64,000 nucleotides of DNA from Exophiala sp. HKRS030. Its lineage: Eukaryota > Ascomycota > Eurotiomycetes > Chaetothyriales > Herpotrichiellaceae. Shown piece by piece: positions 45,993-56,908 of this stretch. Every line of letters starts with the position of its first letter. Within the stretch, counting starts at the first letter, position 1. The notes beneath the pieces were generated by a model, which was not told the DNA's origin, ran no database searches, and saw only the letters and a program-made list of their open reading frames with translations. The DNA lies in the NCBI GenBank assembly GCA_023897205.1, contig JAHWDD010000003.1:4963665-5027664 (forward strand), written 5' to 3'. The translations under genes were made by a program, and so were the position numbers.

Positions 45993-46952
45993 TCAATGCT
46001 CCTGCACCATGGCGTCGCCGCTCGGTAGCATGTCTAGCAAAAATTGCAGGACCCATTCCTGCATAGCCAGGGAATCATGCTTCCCTTTGGTGCCCTCCAC
46101 CCAGCCCTCAACTTCGTCTGGACGATAGCCACGTTCAGGGGTGAAGAGGTATCTAAACGACTCTGACATTATCCACGAATCGCATTCCCAGTGGGGCTGC
46201 GATGTGAGAACTCTACCGGGTTCGAAGAGTCCTTGTACGTGACAGTGCTTGGTGCTTCCGAGCGACATCCACCGCCCCGGTAAAGACCCTGGTGCCTTAG
46301 GGAGGACAACATGATCGCCATGTCCAAATTGTAAGCATAGCTGTGGTTCCGGTCCAGAGCCAACCGATACTGTGTCCGCATTGATATAATATTCCAGTCC
46401 AGGGAAATAGGGTGTCAGTTTGGGATTTAGCATGACCGTTTGCAGACCAGATTCGAATCCACCAGGGTGTTTTTCCACAATGACTCCGTGGCCACCGAGC
46501 AGAGTCTGGCTGATGATTTGATGACCAAAGCATACCCCTGCTATTCGAACCTCGGGGTATCTGCTGTATACGAGTTTGATGAAATCCGCTAGTGGTTTGA
46601 TCCATGGGTCAGGGTCGTATGCTCCTGCCATCGACCCTGTCACTAGTATGGCGTCTATCTTCCTTGGATCAGGAAAATGCCCCTTGACGACGTCGAAGCC
46701 ACAGAGATCAAGCGGACAAGATACGTCGAGGCGTTTCGCGGCATCAGCTAAGACTGACGTGAATATTCCGCTGAAATATGGGCCGTATGCCTTTGCTATA
46801 GTGGGGACGTTACGTTCACAGTCGAGGATTGCTATCCGTCGGACTTGACAGCCAGATCGAGCCGGGAGTTGCATTTTGGTTGAAGTTGGAGGAGGATAGA
46901 TTGTAAAACGCTGAGGATATCGAACAATGACAGGACCTTTTTCAAAAGGCAC
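45993..46952 (-). CDS. class I glutamine amidotransferase-like protein
   Basis: GATase1-fold protein resembling yeast YLR126C and fungal GMP-synthase-like amidotransferases of unknown substrate. Single exon, 319 residues from the first Met; the Met at residue 27 (46874) is likelier, since homologs begin just before IAILDCERN. The nucleophile elbow is GVCFGHQ. The expected catalytic His-Glu pair is in SQPHWECDSW. The oxyanion-side motif is in VTGSMAGAYD. No synthetase domain follows, so it is a stand-alone amidotransferase or peptidase. It converges with the second P450 and need not belong to the catabolic block. Confidence 0.8.
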   Translation of the reverse strand: MPFEKGPVIVRYPQRFTIYPPPTSTKMQLPARSGCQVRRIAILDCERNVPTIAKAYGPYFSGIFTSVLADAAKRLDVSCPLDLCGFDVVKGHFPDPRKIDAILVTGSMAGAYDPDPWIKPLADFIKLVYSRYPEVRIAGVCFGHQIISQTLLGGHGVIVEKHPGGFESGLQTVMLNPKLTPYFPGLEYYINADTVSVGSGPEPQLCLQFGHGDHVVLPKAPGSLPGRWMSLGSTKHCHVQGLFEPGRVLTSQPHWECDSWIMSESFRYLFTPERGYRPDEVEGWVEGTKGKHDSLAMQEWVLQFLLDMLPSGDAMVQEH

Positions 46953-48663
46953 GACGTTTGCATGGTACCATCCAAGAAGTGGTGGGGGTGAGCAAATGAG
47001 TAGTATGTACTCTTCTTTGGCCCATGGCCGCGAGAGTCCTGGAAGGCATATCGTTCCTCTTTAGGAAGGCGAGATACGTCTGAGATAGCGAGGTGGAGTT
47101 GAGCGCCGTCCGTGGCACCTTCAATGTCATTGGACATCAAATGATCAAGCCACAGAGATGTCCTTGATGATTGAGAATGTCAAGGCAGGTGTATGGGTCA
47201 CTTTGACAATGCCCTCATATCTGCTACTCTTTCGAGGCTCTCAGCATGAAAGCGCTGCTAGTATGGCGAGGTCGTAGTGATTGTAGCCCGAATAGTCTCA
47301 ACGCAAGAATGTACGGGATGCGGTGTTGTCGAATGGTACAGACGATGTTCGGCAGAAATGTAGACTCATGTTGTGGGATGGAAGTTAGACCGTCTCAGCT
47401 GGTCTCAATATGGCCTCGCGATATCTTTGACCACGAGGCTGTAACTCACTCAGATATTTCAGTGCCACTTATCACTTCGCATCGCTTGTTAAGTACACGA
47501 CGCAGCAAGTGGCGTTGCTATTGGGGCTTGTTCTCGCTCGTCTCCCATGTGTATCGTCGTGGGCATTGTCGCAACATATGCTTGCTGGATGGCTTCAGGC
47601 GTAAAAGCTGGACAGCTGCTGGATCAGATACACAGGTGCACCGGCCTCATTTCGAGCTAATCGTACTTGGTCTGAGGCTTTTGCTCAATAGCGAAGGGAT
47701 GCGAAGGACTAGCTTCATCAGAGGGGCTTCTCCCAAAGTGATGTTAGCCTGGAATGAACACACAAGGTCGACGAACCAGAGTCATATGGATACGATTGTG
47801 AGATTCTGCCATCACTTTGGACTCTGTAACGAAATCCCAATGTAAAATATATGAGGTGGAATCTCGCACGCAATTAAATAATCACGGACTCGAGATAGCA
47901 AGAAAAGTCTTTGTACTACCTATTGCTTCTTTTCTTTTTGTTTTAGCTAGAACCAATCCTTACACTCGTCTTATGCTTCGTGTGTACACCATGATTCCTC
48001 ATCCCGACCTCTCGATCGTTGACTGTGATCGCCTCTACGACGTACTGCCATTCCCCATACGCAGCTTATGCCGACTCAGCCCCAGATTGCGAATGGTCAA
48101 GGAAGCGGTGGGGTGTACGGATAGTGAGACGACCTGTAAGGCTTCCGATCACCAAAGACCACGTATGAGTGGTGAGATGTGCCCGGGAACTACAAGAAGG
48201 TTGCCTGATTCCGTTGTCATCGCCCGCACCGTACGCGTACACATTTGCTTAGACACAGATTCGTGGAGAAAGGCAGTGGTGATCTCTACATTGTCAGAAG
48301 CGATTGAAAAATAATGTGCTTGCTAAGTATAATTAACCTGGAATAAGGGAACTCTAGAATTTGTCAATTTGATCTGTGTGGTAATTCAACAAGTGTAGTC
48401 TTATTATGGTCATCTGCATACACTCGCAACCAGATATTAGAGATATACACTAGGTAACAGTAAAGTATTCTGGCATGACATGTCGCCATGGTCAAGACCA
48501 TCCCTTGGTTTCAACCATTCCACTCCGTAGAACTCCATAAAATGAGCGTCATGAATCTGTATCGTTTAATCCTGATATCCTGGATTGTCTCTACAGAATT
48601 CTGTAGATAATACCGGCATCTTGAACCATCTCCTCTTCTCACCGTCTCGAGCACACCTGTCCT
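46953..48663. other. 1.7 kb without a recognisable gene
   Basis: Two consecutive plus-strand frames (47246-47845, 199 codons; 47817-48314, 165 codons) lack known domains and are rich in Arg, Cys and Ser, as chance frames are. I see no matching exons on the other strand. Treat as intergenic or gene relic. Confidence 0.4.
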
Positions 48664-49526
48664 CTATGCTCCGTATTCTTTGTCATGGACGAAACTGCCC
48701 CTGCTTCGTGTGCTCCTGGTCCTTCTTCCACCGAACCGTCGTCGCCTCGTTGACTTCGGCGCACTGTCTCTTCGAGCGCCTCCACCCAAGCAGAAGAGGA
48801 CCGTCGACAGGAAGAAACAGGCCACAGCGGCCCATTCGAAGCCAAAGGCATATTTGCCAATTTGCGCAGATTGACCATTTGAGCGGAAGTTGTCGCGACC
48901 TTTGACATAAGCAGCACTATTCCATGTCAGTAAATTGTTTTTTGTTAGCAGAATAGACTACTCACGTCATCAACGCTGCTTGTATGGTCTGGAAGAACAT
49001 TGCGATCATAGTAAGCAATCCACTCAAGTAGCTACCAATTCTCGTGCATAACGCAAGCAAACCCGTGAAGAGGGCGCAGACGCCGAAGAACAAGGCTATG
49101 AGCATGAAAGCGAACATGAACCGAGTCATGAGGAAGTAGTAGCCATGGTGTTTGACGAAATTTCCAGGGACGTTCTCGTCAGTGCCGAAATTTCGATGCG
49201 AAGAGGGATCGAGTGGGAATGCCGGGTGGACTTTGGAATAGTTCTCTTTGCCGCAGACCGTGCGGCCATTCTCAACGTTACAAACATTCCAGTATGACCA
49301 TCGAGAAACGGGAGGGGCGCCAGGAATGTTGCCAGTGTCGGCCTGGAGGAAATAGAACTTGTTGACCGGACCATGATCAACTGCGCCGCCGAGTAGGATC
49401 AAGAACATGAACAGGAGCCCGCCTGCCACCAATATGAGGGAAACGAAGCTGAAGAGTGATCCTAGAGCAGAAGTGTCAGTGTGCGAAATCCAACTTTTGT
49501 GCGCATGTTTACTCACGGCCTGCCAT
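48664..49526 (-). CDS. SUR7/PalI family four-TM membrane protein
   Basis: Cortical (eisosome-type) membrane protein family; some members sense pH (PalI/Rim9). Exons 49526-49517, 49461-48966 and 48916-48664 give 252 residues. The first exon is only 10 nt (Met-Ala-Gly plus one base), confirmed by the join to SLFSFVSLILVAGG. TM1 lies at about residues 7-30; the external loop carries the family's RWSYWNVC ... CG ... PAFPLDP motif with two Cys; three more TMs follow (about 125-150, 160-185, and 208-228), and the cytosolic tail is strongly basic (STRRRRFGGRRTRSTRSRG). Length is typical. Confidence 0.88.
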
Positions 49527-50358
49527 GACGAAGTGCGCAAGGTAAGATGTCAACACTAGTGAGTCGGTCGCAGTCGCGTGTCGAATTCGCAGTCGGTGAC
49601 GAGAAGGTCGACGAGGCGCAGGTTTGGAGGGAGGTCGAGGGCGAGGTGAAGGACCGGGATACAAATAGAAGAGTAACGAAAGAAGCAATAGTGGGTTGAC
49701 AGGTAGGAATGGCTTTTTCTAGTAGTAACCAGGCTTGTGATGTCTTGGATGAGGTCACTTGGGGGTCATCAGCCACGGGCCCAAGGGTAGCTAGGGAAGA
49801 GCTGCAGCTTGCTATGCCGGGAGTGGTAGGGTGTTGACGGGCGGTGGAGAGGTGGGATGAGCAGGGCGATGGGAGAGACGGAGAGATGCCCAATAAACTA
49901 CGGCCGGTTGACGTGTCCAGGTCTTTCGCAAGAGGCTTGAGGGTGGAGGACGATTGGGGCTCTAGGCAAAAGTTGACGAGAGAAGTTGTGTGCGTGTGTG
50001 TGGCAGCTTTTGGATGGTGTCACTTCACTTTCTCTCTTCGAGGCCGCAAAACAATAAGGTGCCTACATCAACCGTCGGTAGCACCACGTCATCACTAGGA
50101 ATTTCCACCTAAACAGGCCCCAACCAGGAAATCCCAATATACTAAACCGATACTAGCTAGCTTCCGCAGCTAGCGAATGATAGCGTCAACTTTGCATTTA
50201 TAGCGTCTAAAAACACGAGCATCACCAGATACGAGAACGGCATCACAGTGAAATCATTGCAACGCTCGTTGACGGAGGATCTACATTGCACATCAATCGA
50301 GTCTAGATCCATCCGGCCTGCGTCGACAAGCTCTAACCACACACAAACCATAGCCGCC
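49527..50358. promoter_or_regulatory. divergent region, SUR7-like / Rogdi-like
   Basis: 0.83 kb. A minus frame overlapping 49513-49893 is probably the SUR7-gene leader. No other gene seen. Confidence 0.4.
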
Positions 50359-51449
50359 ATGTCTACTTGGGTATATCCCCCCATACCGCCGGATGAACTG
50401 CGCAAGGCGGAAGAAGACTCTTTGGTAAGTTTGACCCGACCCCGTGGGAGAGAAATGTTACATTAACGCACTGAAAAATAGAAGCTCGAGCTTCAGTGGC
50501 TTTTGAAGTCCCTACAACACTCACTTGGTGCGCTTAAAGAGGGTCTCGAGGAATGTGCGGCATTGCTGGCTGCAAAGGAACCAGGGTCAACTCTCGTGTT
50601 GTCATCATTAAGGTCTGAAAGTGTCAAAGGTTTTGTCACACGGGTTGGCACCAAACTTGTCAAAGGCGTCGGTTGGCCCAAGCGAGAGGGTAGACGTCGG
50701 GTATGCTAACATCATCATAGGATATACATCTACGCCTTACAACACTGCCTCCCAACACACCTCGAGGCACCACGACATCTACCCCGTCCACGAGGCTTAT
50801 ATTTCACTCGTCTGCTTCCACTGCTGATATTCTCCTGCCGCAGTTACAGGCAGTCCGATCAAGGATCAATGATTCCCTTGATATCATTGACATAGCGAGA
50901 TGGACAGGTCAATCCACAGATTCGTCTTTCATCTCGGGACAACTTAGACTTCTTCATGATCACCTTCGTGAAGCCCGGTCCTATCTGAAAGGGCCTGTCA
51001 CCGGCGCCGAGGTCGCAGCCATACCCGGAGCAGAATGGTGGAATTGCAGTGCGGATGAGAGTATATTTCAACCACCTCTGGGTGATTACCTGAGTCTACA
51101 CTTCACAATCCAAGATGCGAATCTTGTGCTCACTGTCAGGACTCTGGCACCGACATCGCCCGGCGGAACTCCAAGTACTCCAGCCGAGGGCTCATTTTCT
51201 TTGTCTGGTTTCAACCTTAGGTCGAAGCTATTAGGTCTCGGACCAAGACCACCGAATCATGATGAAATGGGCGAGATGTTTGACTGGCGTGGGAAACAAG
51301 AGGTCATTGTTCGCGAAAAAGTCCGGGTTGAGAGTGGCGATCCGAGCTTGATGAGTGTAGCAGCCAAGCTGAGTGCCCTGGAACACGAGGTTGCCCGGTG
51401 GCGCATGAACCTACGAATTATTTTGACGGGAAGCGTTGAAGAGGATTGA
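50359..51449 (+). CDS. rav2: Rogdi/Rav2-like RAVE-complex subunit
   Basis: Member of the Rogdi leucine-zipper family; yeast Rav2 works in the RAVE complex that reassembles V-ATPase on vacuole membranes. Exons 50359-50424, 50482-50667 and 50721-51449 give 326 residues. Starts MSTWVYPPIPPDELRKAEEDSL, then a Leu-rich helix (LELQWLLKSLQHSLGALKEGLEECAALL), the conserved VTRVGTKLVKGDIHLRLTTLPP junction, LPQLQAVRSRINDSLDIIDIARWTG, and a beta-rich middle ending in a long C-terminal helix. Intron 2 (53 nt) uses a weak donor, gtcggt, but has a CTAAC branch point, and only this splice preserves the conserved KGDIHLRL block. Confidence 0.85.
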
Positions 51450-52030
51450 AGCCTCGAAACGACGGCGACGATTCCCAGTCGGAGGGAACGCGGACGGATG
51501 TGGCAGTGATTAATCTCGCTTGGTGGATCGTCAGGCATAGATTAAAGTGGTTACTATGCAACACCCCGGTCAGGGCCGTGCACGTGACGCACCGAGCCCC
51601 GAAAGCCCCTTGCTTCTCGACCCGCATCAAGATCTCAGTTCGAGGGGCCGAGCGACCAACTGAGCCTTTCCTCATTCTCTTCTTTTCACGTCGACCTTCC
51701 CAAACTCGGGTTTATCGTACGTTTCAAACCCTGGTATCCCTGCAACCTTGCACCTATCGCTTGTGGCTGGAATTGACCTGTTAGCCTAGATTCAAAATGC
51801 GAAGGTCTTTCTACGCGTCAAACACTTCAGAGACATCTTCGCCGTTTGTTCTTCACTCTGTATGGGCCTTAAGAAAGAGAACATAGAATGGACGTCTCGA
51901 GCCTAATGCGAACAAAGGATTTCTTTGAGGAATGCCTTGATCAACAAATTGACTGCCTGATGCTGGCTCACCAACACATTTATCTGTCGGGTTGTTCCCT
52001 TGGACGAATTGACCACGACCCCACGCTCCA
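51450..52030. promoter_or_regulatory. intergenic
   Basis: 0.58 kb between two same-strand genes; no domain or motif recognised. Confidence 0.4.
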
Positions 52031-54034
52031 ATGGCTCCAAAACTCCAAGATACAGACTTGTTCGTGCCTGTCAAGGTCGACAATCACCACAAATTCGCTC
52101 AACCAGTCATCCGCACTCCATCAACTGCCTCACCATGTTCTGACATGAGTGCAACCACCGCGAAAGCCACCGCGCCAGATTCTAGCACCAAAGACCCAAT
52201 TAGAAAACTCCGACATAAACGGAGATTCACCATCGGAGGTGCCGGCCAACGTTCGGGCACGAATCCCATCAGCCCTGTTCTTTGTGCAGAACAGAAAACA
52301 GTAGCACAAAACGACATTGTCCACGCTCGGCCTGCTGTGACAATTTCACGCACATCGTCATCTCGGCGAGATATTCAACACGCGAGTCCAGCCAAGGATG
52401 TTTTCGACCCGCGAATACCCGGAGAGGGGAAACAATTACAGCCAGACATAACAAATGTTGATCGCCTATCTCCAACACCAACCCCCATCGTCATTACAGA
52501 TTCACCAAGCAGCAGATCAAGCCGATCACGCTCACCAAAGGCATTGTATCCTCCAAGTAGTTGGAAGAGAGTTGAACCTTTGACATTCAACCTGGCTGAG
52601 CCGGCGAAGTTGGAGACGCCGCTCATCAGTCCAAGTTCAGACAATACTACAGCTTCACCTCGACGTCCTGGTTCCGGTAAGGCTCGCCATACGGAGCCAG
52701 TATCATCCGGGACTCCCACTCCAGATATTTGGACGGAAATTGCCGGTTTGTCACCACCGTCAATACTGAGAACAACGTCTTCAGCACGATCATCTCCGCC
52801 GAACGATTCCATCACAGCGACGCAACCGGTAGCAAGAAACGAGACGAATGTCGTTAATAAGAAATCGATTTCGGGTCAACAGGTCCAAACCGTACCGGAA
52901 GCAACTCGGGCTCAAGCCATCCCGACAGCTCAGAACACAGGACCAAGATACATTCGGTCCCGACGTCGCAGTAATCCTGTGACACCATCGTTCTCAGAAC
53001 ACAAATTACCCGCCCCCGAGATTGCATACGCTGACACATTTCATTATACAAATTGTGAGCACACAAGCCCGCCAATGTCACGCCCTCTCAACACGCAGCC
53101 GATTTTGGTCCCTTATCAGCATGATTTACTGGCGTTTCCGCCGTTCCATATTCGCGAGTTTTTGGCAAGTCAGCCATCAGCCACACCCAGCATTTATATC
53201 ATTGAAGGCGCATGTTCAATTTGCGATCTAGCCTATCGACGAAAGGCCGAGTCCGACATATTGGCCAGGTATACTACACGGTCAGAGAACCTGTTGTTAC
53301 AGCTGAGCCTGCTGCAGGAGGATCTGGACGTCAAGTCGCCCACTACGCTTGACCCTCCCGAACGTAAGCACACTGCCACACCGTTCCCATCTTCGTCTTC
53401 GGCGAAGCGAAATGCAATCGACCCCGAACCCCCTTCAACCACAACCATCACACCCGAAAACATTCAAGCAATCCTACAGATGGAAGAACAGGCAGAGAAC
53501 CTGATCAAGCAACGTGATCTCGAGGTCAGAGCGATCTGGCGAGGGTATACGGAACGTTGGGGTCCTGCGACCGTTGCGATTCACCATGCGAATGACAATG
53601 ACACCAATAGCAGATACAGAGGGCGGGCTCGTGCACAGAGTGCCAGTAGTGCAGCTACGTTTCCGGAAATGGACAACATCAGCTCGTTGACATCGAATGT
53701 CGACAACAGTACGGACAGGACGTCTACCATGACGTCGACCATTTCCACCCGAACCACCCAAACCAGTCACACCAACAACACCGTGTCGTCGTCAATGACA
53801 CCCCGACGGACGACGATGTCACGAAGGACAAGTCGAAGTTCTTCAATTGGACAACAAGATCGATACTCGGACGGGACACGACTGGTCAGTGTGTCCTCGT
53901 CTGTGGATGGTGTCAAAAAGGATGGACGGATGATGGTCGACTGGATTCGACCTGAAAGGACAGAGTCGGCGTTGAGGATCAGAAGTCACAGTCAAAGCCA
54001 AACTCGCGATACCACAAGAAGAGGTTGTCCTTGA
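52031..54034 (+). CDS. hypothetical protein, mostly disordered, with a Cys-pair core
   Basis: 667-residue single-exon protein that I do not recognise. Residues 1-330 and 530-667 are Ser/Thr/Pro/Arg-rich and disordered. The part that looks folded and conserved spans about 335-425 (FHYTNCEH ... LVPYQHDLLAFPPFHIREFL ... IIEGACSICDLAYRRKAE), with C342, C395 and C398, and 485-525, a charged helix (QMEEQAENLIKQRDLEVRAIWRGYTERWG). The Cys set could bind a metal or be structural. A second Met at residue 39 is an alternative start. No function is suggested by neighbours. Its 3' end converges on the acyl-CoA synthetase gene. Confidence 0.65.
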   Translation: MAPKLQDTDLFVPVKVDNHHKFAQPVIRTPSTASPCSDMSATTAKATAPDSSTKDPIRKLRHKRRFTIGGAGQRSGTNPISPVLCAEQKTVAQNDIVHARPAVTISRTSSSRRDIQHASPAKDVFDPRIPGEGKQLQPDITNVDRLSPTPTPIVITDSPSSRSSRSRSPKALYPPSSWKRVEPLTFNLAEPAKLETPLISPSSDNTTASPRRPGSGKARHTEPVSSGTPTPDIWTEIAGLSPPSILRTTSSARSSPPNDSITATQPVARNETNVVNKKSISGQQVQTVPEATRAQAIPTAQNTGPRYIRSRRRSNPVTPSFSEHKLPAPEIAYADTFHYTNCEHTSPPMSRPLNTQPILVPYQHDLLAFPPFHIREFLASQPSATPSIYIIEGACSICDLAYRRKAESDILARYTTRSENLLLQLSLLQEDLDVKSPTTLDPPERKHTATPFPSSSSAKRNAIDPEPPSTTTITPENIQAILQMEEQAENLIKQRDLEVRAIWRGYTERWGPATVAIHHANDNDTNSRYRGRARAQSASSAATFPEMDNISSLTSNVDNSTDRTSTMTSTISTRTTQTSHTNNTVSSSMTPRRTTMSRRTSRSSSIGQQDRYSDGTRLVSVSSSVDGVKKDGRMMVDWIRPERTESALRIRSHSQSQTRDTTRRGCP

Positions 54035-54651
54035 AGGAGTGAAAAGAGGTCAGGGAAAAAGGAACAGAACCAGGAAGTTGGGAGGGGACTTTGTTTTTGT
54101 TTACACGGGGATTTTTGGGTCGGGTTTGAGCGTAGCATTTTTGGAGTTTGTCGAGGATTTGAAAGGAATGTCACAGAGCATAGCATTGGGTAGAGAGAGG
54201 GAGGGAGGGAGAGTGATCAACAGAACAGAGAAAAAGGTCTCGGCTATTGGTTGGTGTATATAAGGGGCATTATACCCCGGGGGTAGGATGGGTTGAAGGC
54301 AGATGGTGAACCAGATATGTAGCTGTGATAAAGAAGAAACGGCATCGTACGGAGTAGTCGATACAAAGATGAAGTTCACAGCACTATCGACTTGTCCAGA
54401 TCACATCATTGCTTTCTGTCTTCTATTCTTTTTCTAACTGCGACTGATCGTAACTCTACTGGGACTCGATGAAAATCAATCAATCATGCTGTTACCATCC
54501 ATAAACCCTTGGATATTCTCCATCAATAGTCACCCATCTCTAAACACCTACTTTGACGATATCCTTCCACATTCTCCTTCATATCTGAAACTACAAAGTA
54601 CATGTCGAAGAAAAAGGCGTCTACCGCCGTCCTCTCCGGGGCCGTGGTTTT
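54035..54651. terminator. convergent 3' region
   Basis: 0.6 kb between the hypothetical gene and the acyl-CoA synthetase stop. Contains a TACGGAGTA motif (54348). No gene seen. Confidence 0.4.
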
Positions 54652-56613
54652 CTACAGTTTTGCTTTGCCCTCTTCGATCCTCTTCCAGGCCATTGAATCG
54701 AGAGGTTTGAACCTCTCGTCCTCCAGGTCCAAGAAATACTTTTTGCTCCCTCCTACCGCGTCGACGACACCCCACTCGATGTTCTTGACGACATTTTTGG
54801 CGTGCTTGAAGGTATCCCCCACGTCCACCAGTTCCTCACGGACCATGACGAGCCGAGGGACGGCGTACCTGGGCACACCTTTGGACCTCAGTGCCTTGAA
54901 CAGACCTGCCATGAAGACCTGTTCGTTGACGCCTCTGCCCGTCTTTTCGCTTTCCGGGTCCAGCACGATCAAGGCCGTACCGGCTTGCCCGTCGTACTTG
55001 TCCAACCTCCTCCCGACGACGACGGCGTCCTTGACGCCGTCTAGCTCCGACATGAACCCGCGGACCTCCCCGGCCGAGACGTTCTCCCCCATCCACCTAT
55101 AAGTGTCGCCTATCCGGTCGACAAACTTGACCCAGTTGTCACGCTCCTGCATCAACAGGTCCCCGCTTCGTTGCCAGACGTCACCCTTTTCGAAAACGTC
55201 CCTCAACAGCTTTTTTTCCGTGGCGTCGGTGTTGCCGTGGTAGTCCGTGTATGTGGACATGTCTCGGATGCGGGCGATGGCCTCTCCGGGTTCTCCTCGG
55301 TCGGCAACGATGCACCACCCTTGGGCGTCCCGCACGGGCATCTCGGTGTCGTAGTCGAACTTGATGATGTGCTGTTGACCTTTGTCGAACACTCGCTTTC
55401 GCAGCACCCCCATGTAACCCACCCTGCCTGCTCCGGGTCGGCCTCGACGGTGGACATTGTCGAACTTGACGAGTCCTTCGGTACTGCGGTAGAACTCGCG
55501 AACCTCGGGCACGTTGAACCGGCGTTGGAAGGCCACCCAAACGTCCTTTTGGAGACCGTTGCCCGCGGCCACGAGGACCGAGTGTCGTCGGTCGTACTCG
55601 CCGGGAGCGGTGGCGAGGATGAATCGCATCAACTCACCAACATACAAGATCCGGGTGGCGCGAGACTCGTGCACCTCCTTGAAGAAGTTGCGGGCGCTGA
55701 AGCGTCGCGCCAGGCAGAAACACCCGGACTGGCTCACGCTGTAGCACAACCCGGTGAAGAAAGTCGTGCCGTGGAACAAGGGCATGCACGAGTAAGTCCG
55801 TAGACCTCGCAGGTACTTTTTCCGGTCGGCGTGGTCGACGGAACTCGCGCAGCTCACGGCGCAGATCAGGGCGTTCTTGACGCTGCAGGCTTTGGGTTTG
55901 CCCGTGGTGCCCGACGTGTAGATGAGGCCGGCGACGCTGGCGAGGCTCTTTGGTGGTGTTGGTGGTAGTCTTGGTTGTGCGGCTGATGGGTCGGGAAAAG
56001 GAAAGTCGAGCACGCCGTCATCATTTGACGATTGGCTAGCTCGGAAAGAACCAAGGTTCAAACGGACCGTCTTGATGCTGTCGGTGACGGCGGCGCTAAG
56101 ACCCAAAGATTTTGCCGCCGTTGCCGCGTGAATGGCCAGGTCGGGAGTGGTCAGGATGAGGTTCGCGTCAGGAAGACGCACGCAGTGAAGAAGAGTCTCG
56201 TCTCGGAGGGCGTTGTTGATCAAGGCAGGGGCCGCGCCGAGTCGCGTGAGAGCGTAGACGGTGAACAGCATCTCGGGGGAGTTGGTCATGAAGACGGCCA
56301 CGATGTCCCCGTTCTTCACCCCCAGAGAGTCGTGCAGACCCTGGGCCAGCTCGTCGACTTGAGCCTTCATGGCTCGGTAGTTCCATGTCCGTCCTTCAAA
56401 GTAGAGTGCGTCGGCATTGGGGTCGGCCAGTTCCAGCATGCGATACAGATGAGGTGATTGGGGACCCAGAGCGCCTAGAAACTCTGGAAAACGTTTGTTG
56501 AAGGATTGGTCCAGTCGGTATTGTTGGAGATCTTTGGTGACGCCTAGAGAGTGGTTGGCGTACAAGAGAAGACTTGCTGCCGCCGTGGTTGAAGCGGCTG
56601 CTATTGTTGCCAT
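54652..56613 (-). CDS. very-long-chain acyl-CoA synthetase / fatty acid transport protein (Fat1 type), C-terminal AKL
   Basis: Activates long or very long chain fatty acids, or sterol-type carboxylates, to CoA thioesters. Single exon, 653 residues, intronless among intron-rich neighbours. N-terminal hydrophobic stretch (residues 1-22), then AMP-binding domain with IYTSGTTGKPKA, the family's LLFHG-type block (SCMPLFHGTTFF), the FYRSTEGLVKFDN adenine motif, the SGDLLMQERDNWVKFVDRIGDTYRWMGENVSAGEV block specific to FATP/ACSVL proteins, and a C-terminal FKHAKNVVKN region. It ends in GKAKL, so AKL is a probable PTS1. Divergent from the thiolase gene. Third positions are very G/C-rich, and long antisense frames overlap it as a result. 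Confidence 0.92.
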   Translation of the reverse strand: MATIAAASTTAAASLLLYANHSLGVTKDLQQYRLDQSFNKRFPEFLGALGPQSPHLYRMLELADPNADALYFEGRTWNYRAMKAQVDELAQGLHDSLGVKNGDIVAVFMTNSPEMLFTVYALTRLGAAPALINNALRDETLLHCVRLPDANLILTTPDLAIHAATAAKSLGLSAAVTDSIKTVRLNLGSFRASQSSNDDGVLDFPFPDPSAAQPRLPPTPPKSLASVAGLIYTSGTTGKPKACSVKNALICAVSCASSVDHADRKKYLRGLRTYSCMPLFHGTTFFTGLCYSVSQSGCFCLARRFSARNFFKEVHESRATRILYVGELMRFILATAPGEYDRRHSVLVAAGNGLQKDVWVAFQRRFNVPEVREFYRSTEGLVKFDNVHRRGRPGAGRVGYMGVLRKRVFDKGQQHIIKFDYDTEMPVRDAQGWCIVADRGEPGEAIARIRDMSTYTDYHGNTDATEKKLLRDVFEKGDVWQRSGDLLMQERDNWVKFVDRIGDTYRWMGENVSAGEVRGFMSELDGVKDAVVVGRRLDKYDGQAGTALIVLDPESEKTGRGVNEQVFMAGLFKALRSKGVPRYAVPRLVMVREELVDVGDTFKHAKNVVKNIEWGVVDAVGGSKKYFLDLEDERFKPLDSMAWKRIEEGKAKL

Positions 56614-56647
56614 TTTAGGGATATTCTGATAGTCCTAGACAAGATAA

Positions 56648-56673
56648 ATATATATATATATATATATATATAT
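56648..56673. repeat. AT microsatellite
   Basis: Thirteen AT units about 35 bp upstream of the acyl-CoA synthetase start codon. Confidence 0.95.
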
Positions 56674-56902
56674 GGCCCTTTGTGTTGAGGTTCGAATTCG
56701 AAATCAAGTGTCGATTCCAGACCTCCAACAAGAAACAGGCGAGTATTTCGATGGTAGAAGACGGGGGGAGTTTTCTAGCGTCGAGACTTCTCTTTTTTTT
56801 CTCTGGATTGCAAGATCGTCAAGTTTCAGTCAATCGAAGAAAGGGTAGTATAGTATAATTGTCAAGGACTGCCTTGTCAAAGTGCCAGAACGTTGTGTGA
56901 AG

Positions 56903-56908
56903 CCTCGG
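56903..56908 (+). promoter_or_regulatory. CCTCGG, possible FarA/FarB/Ctf1 site
   Basis: Fatty-acid-response core about 290 bp upstream of the acyl-CoA synthetase start, in the promoter shared with the thiolase. Weak statistical weight alone; location is biologically sensible. Confidence 0.4.
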
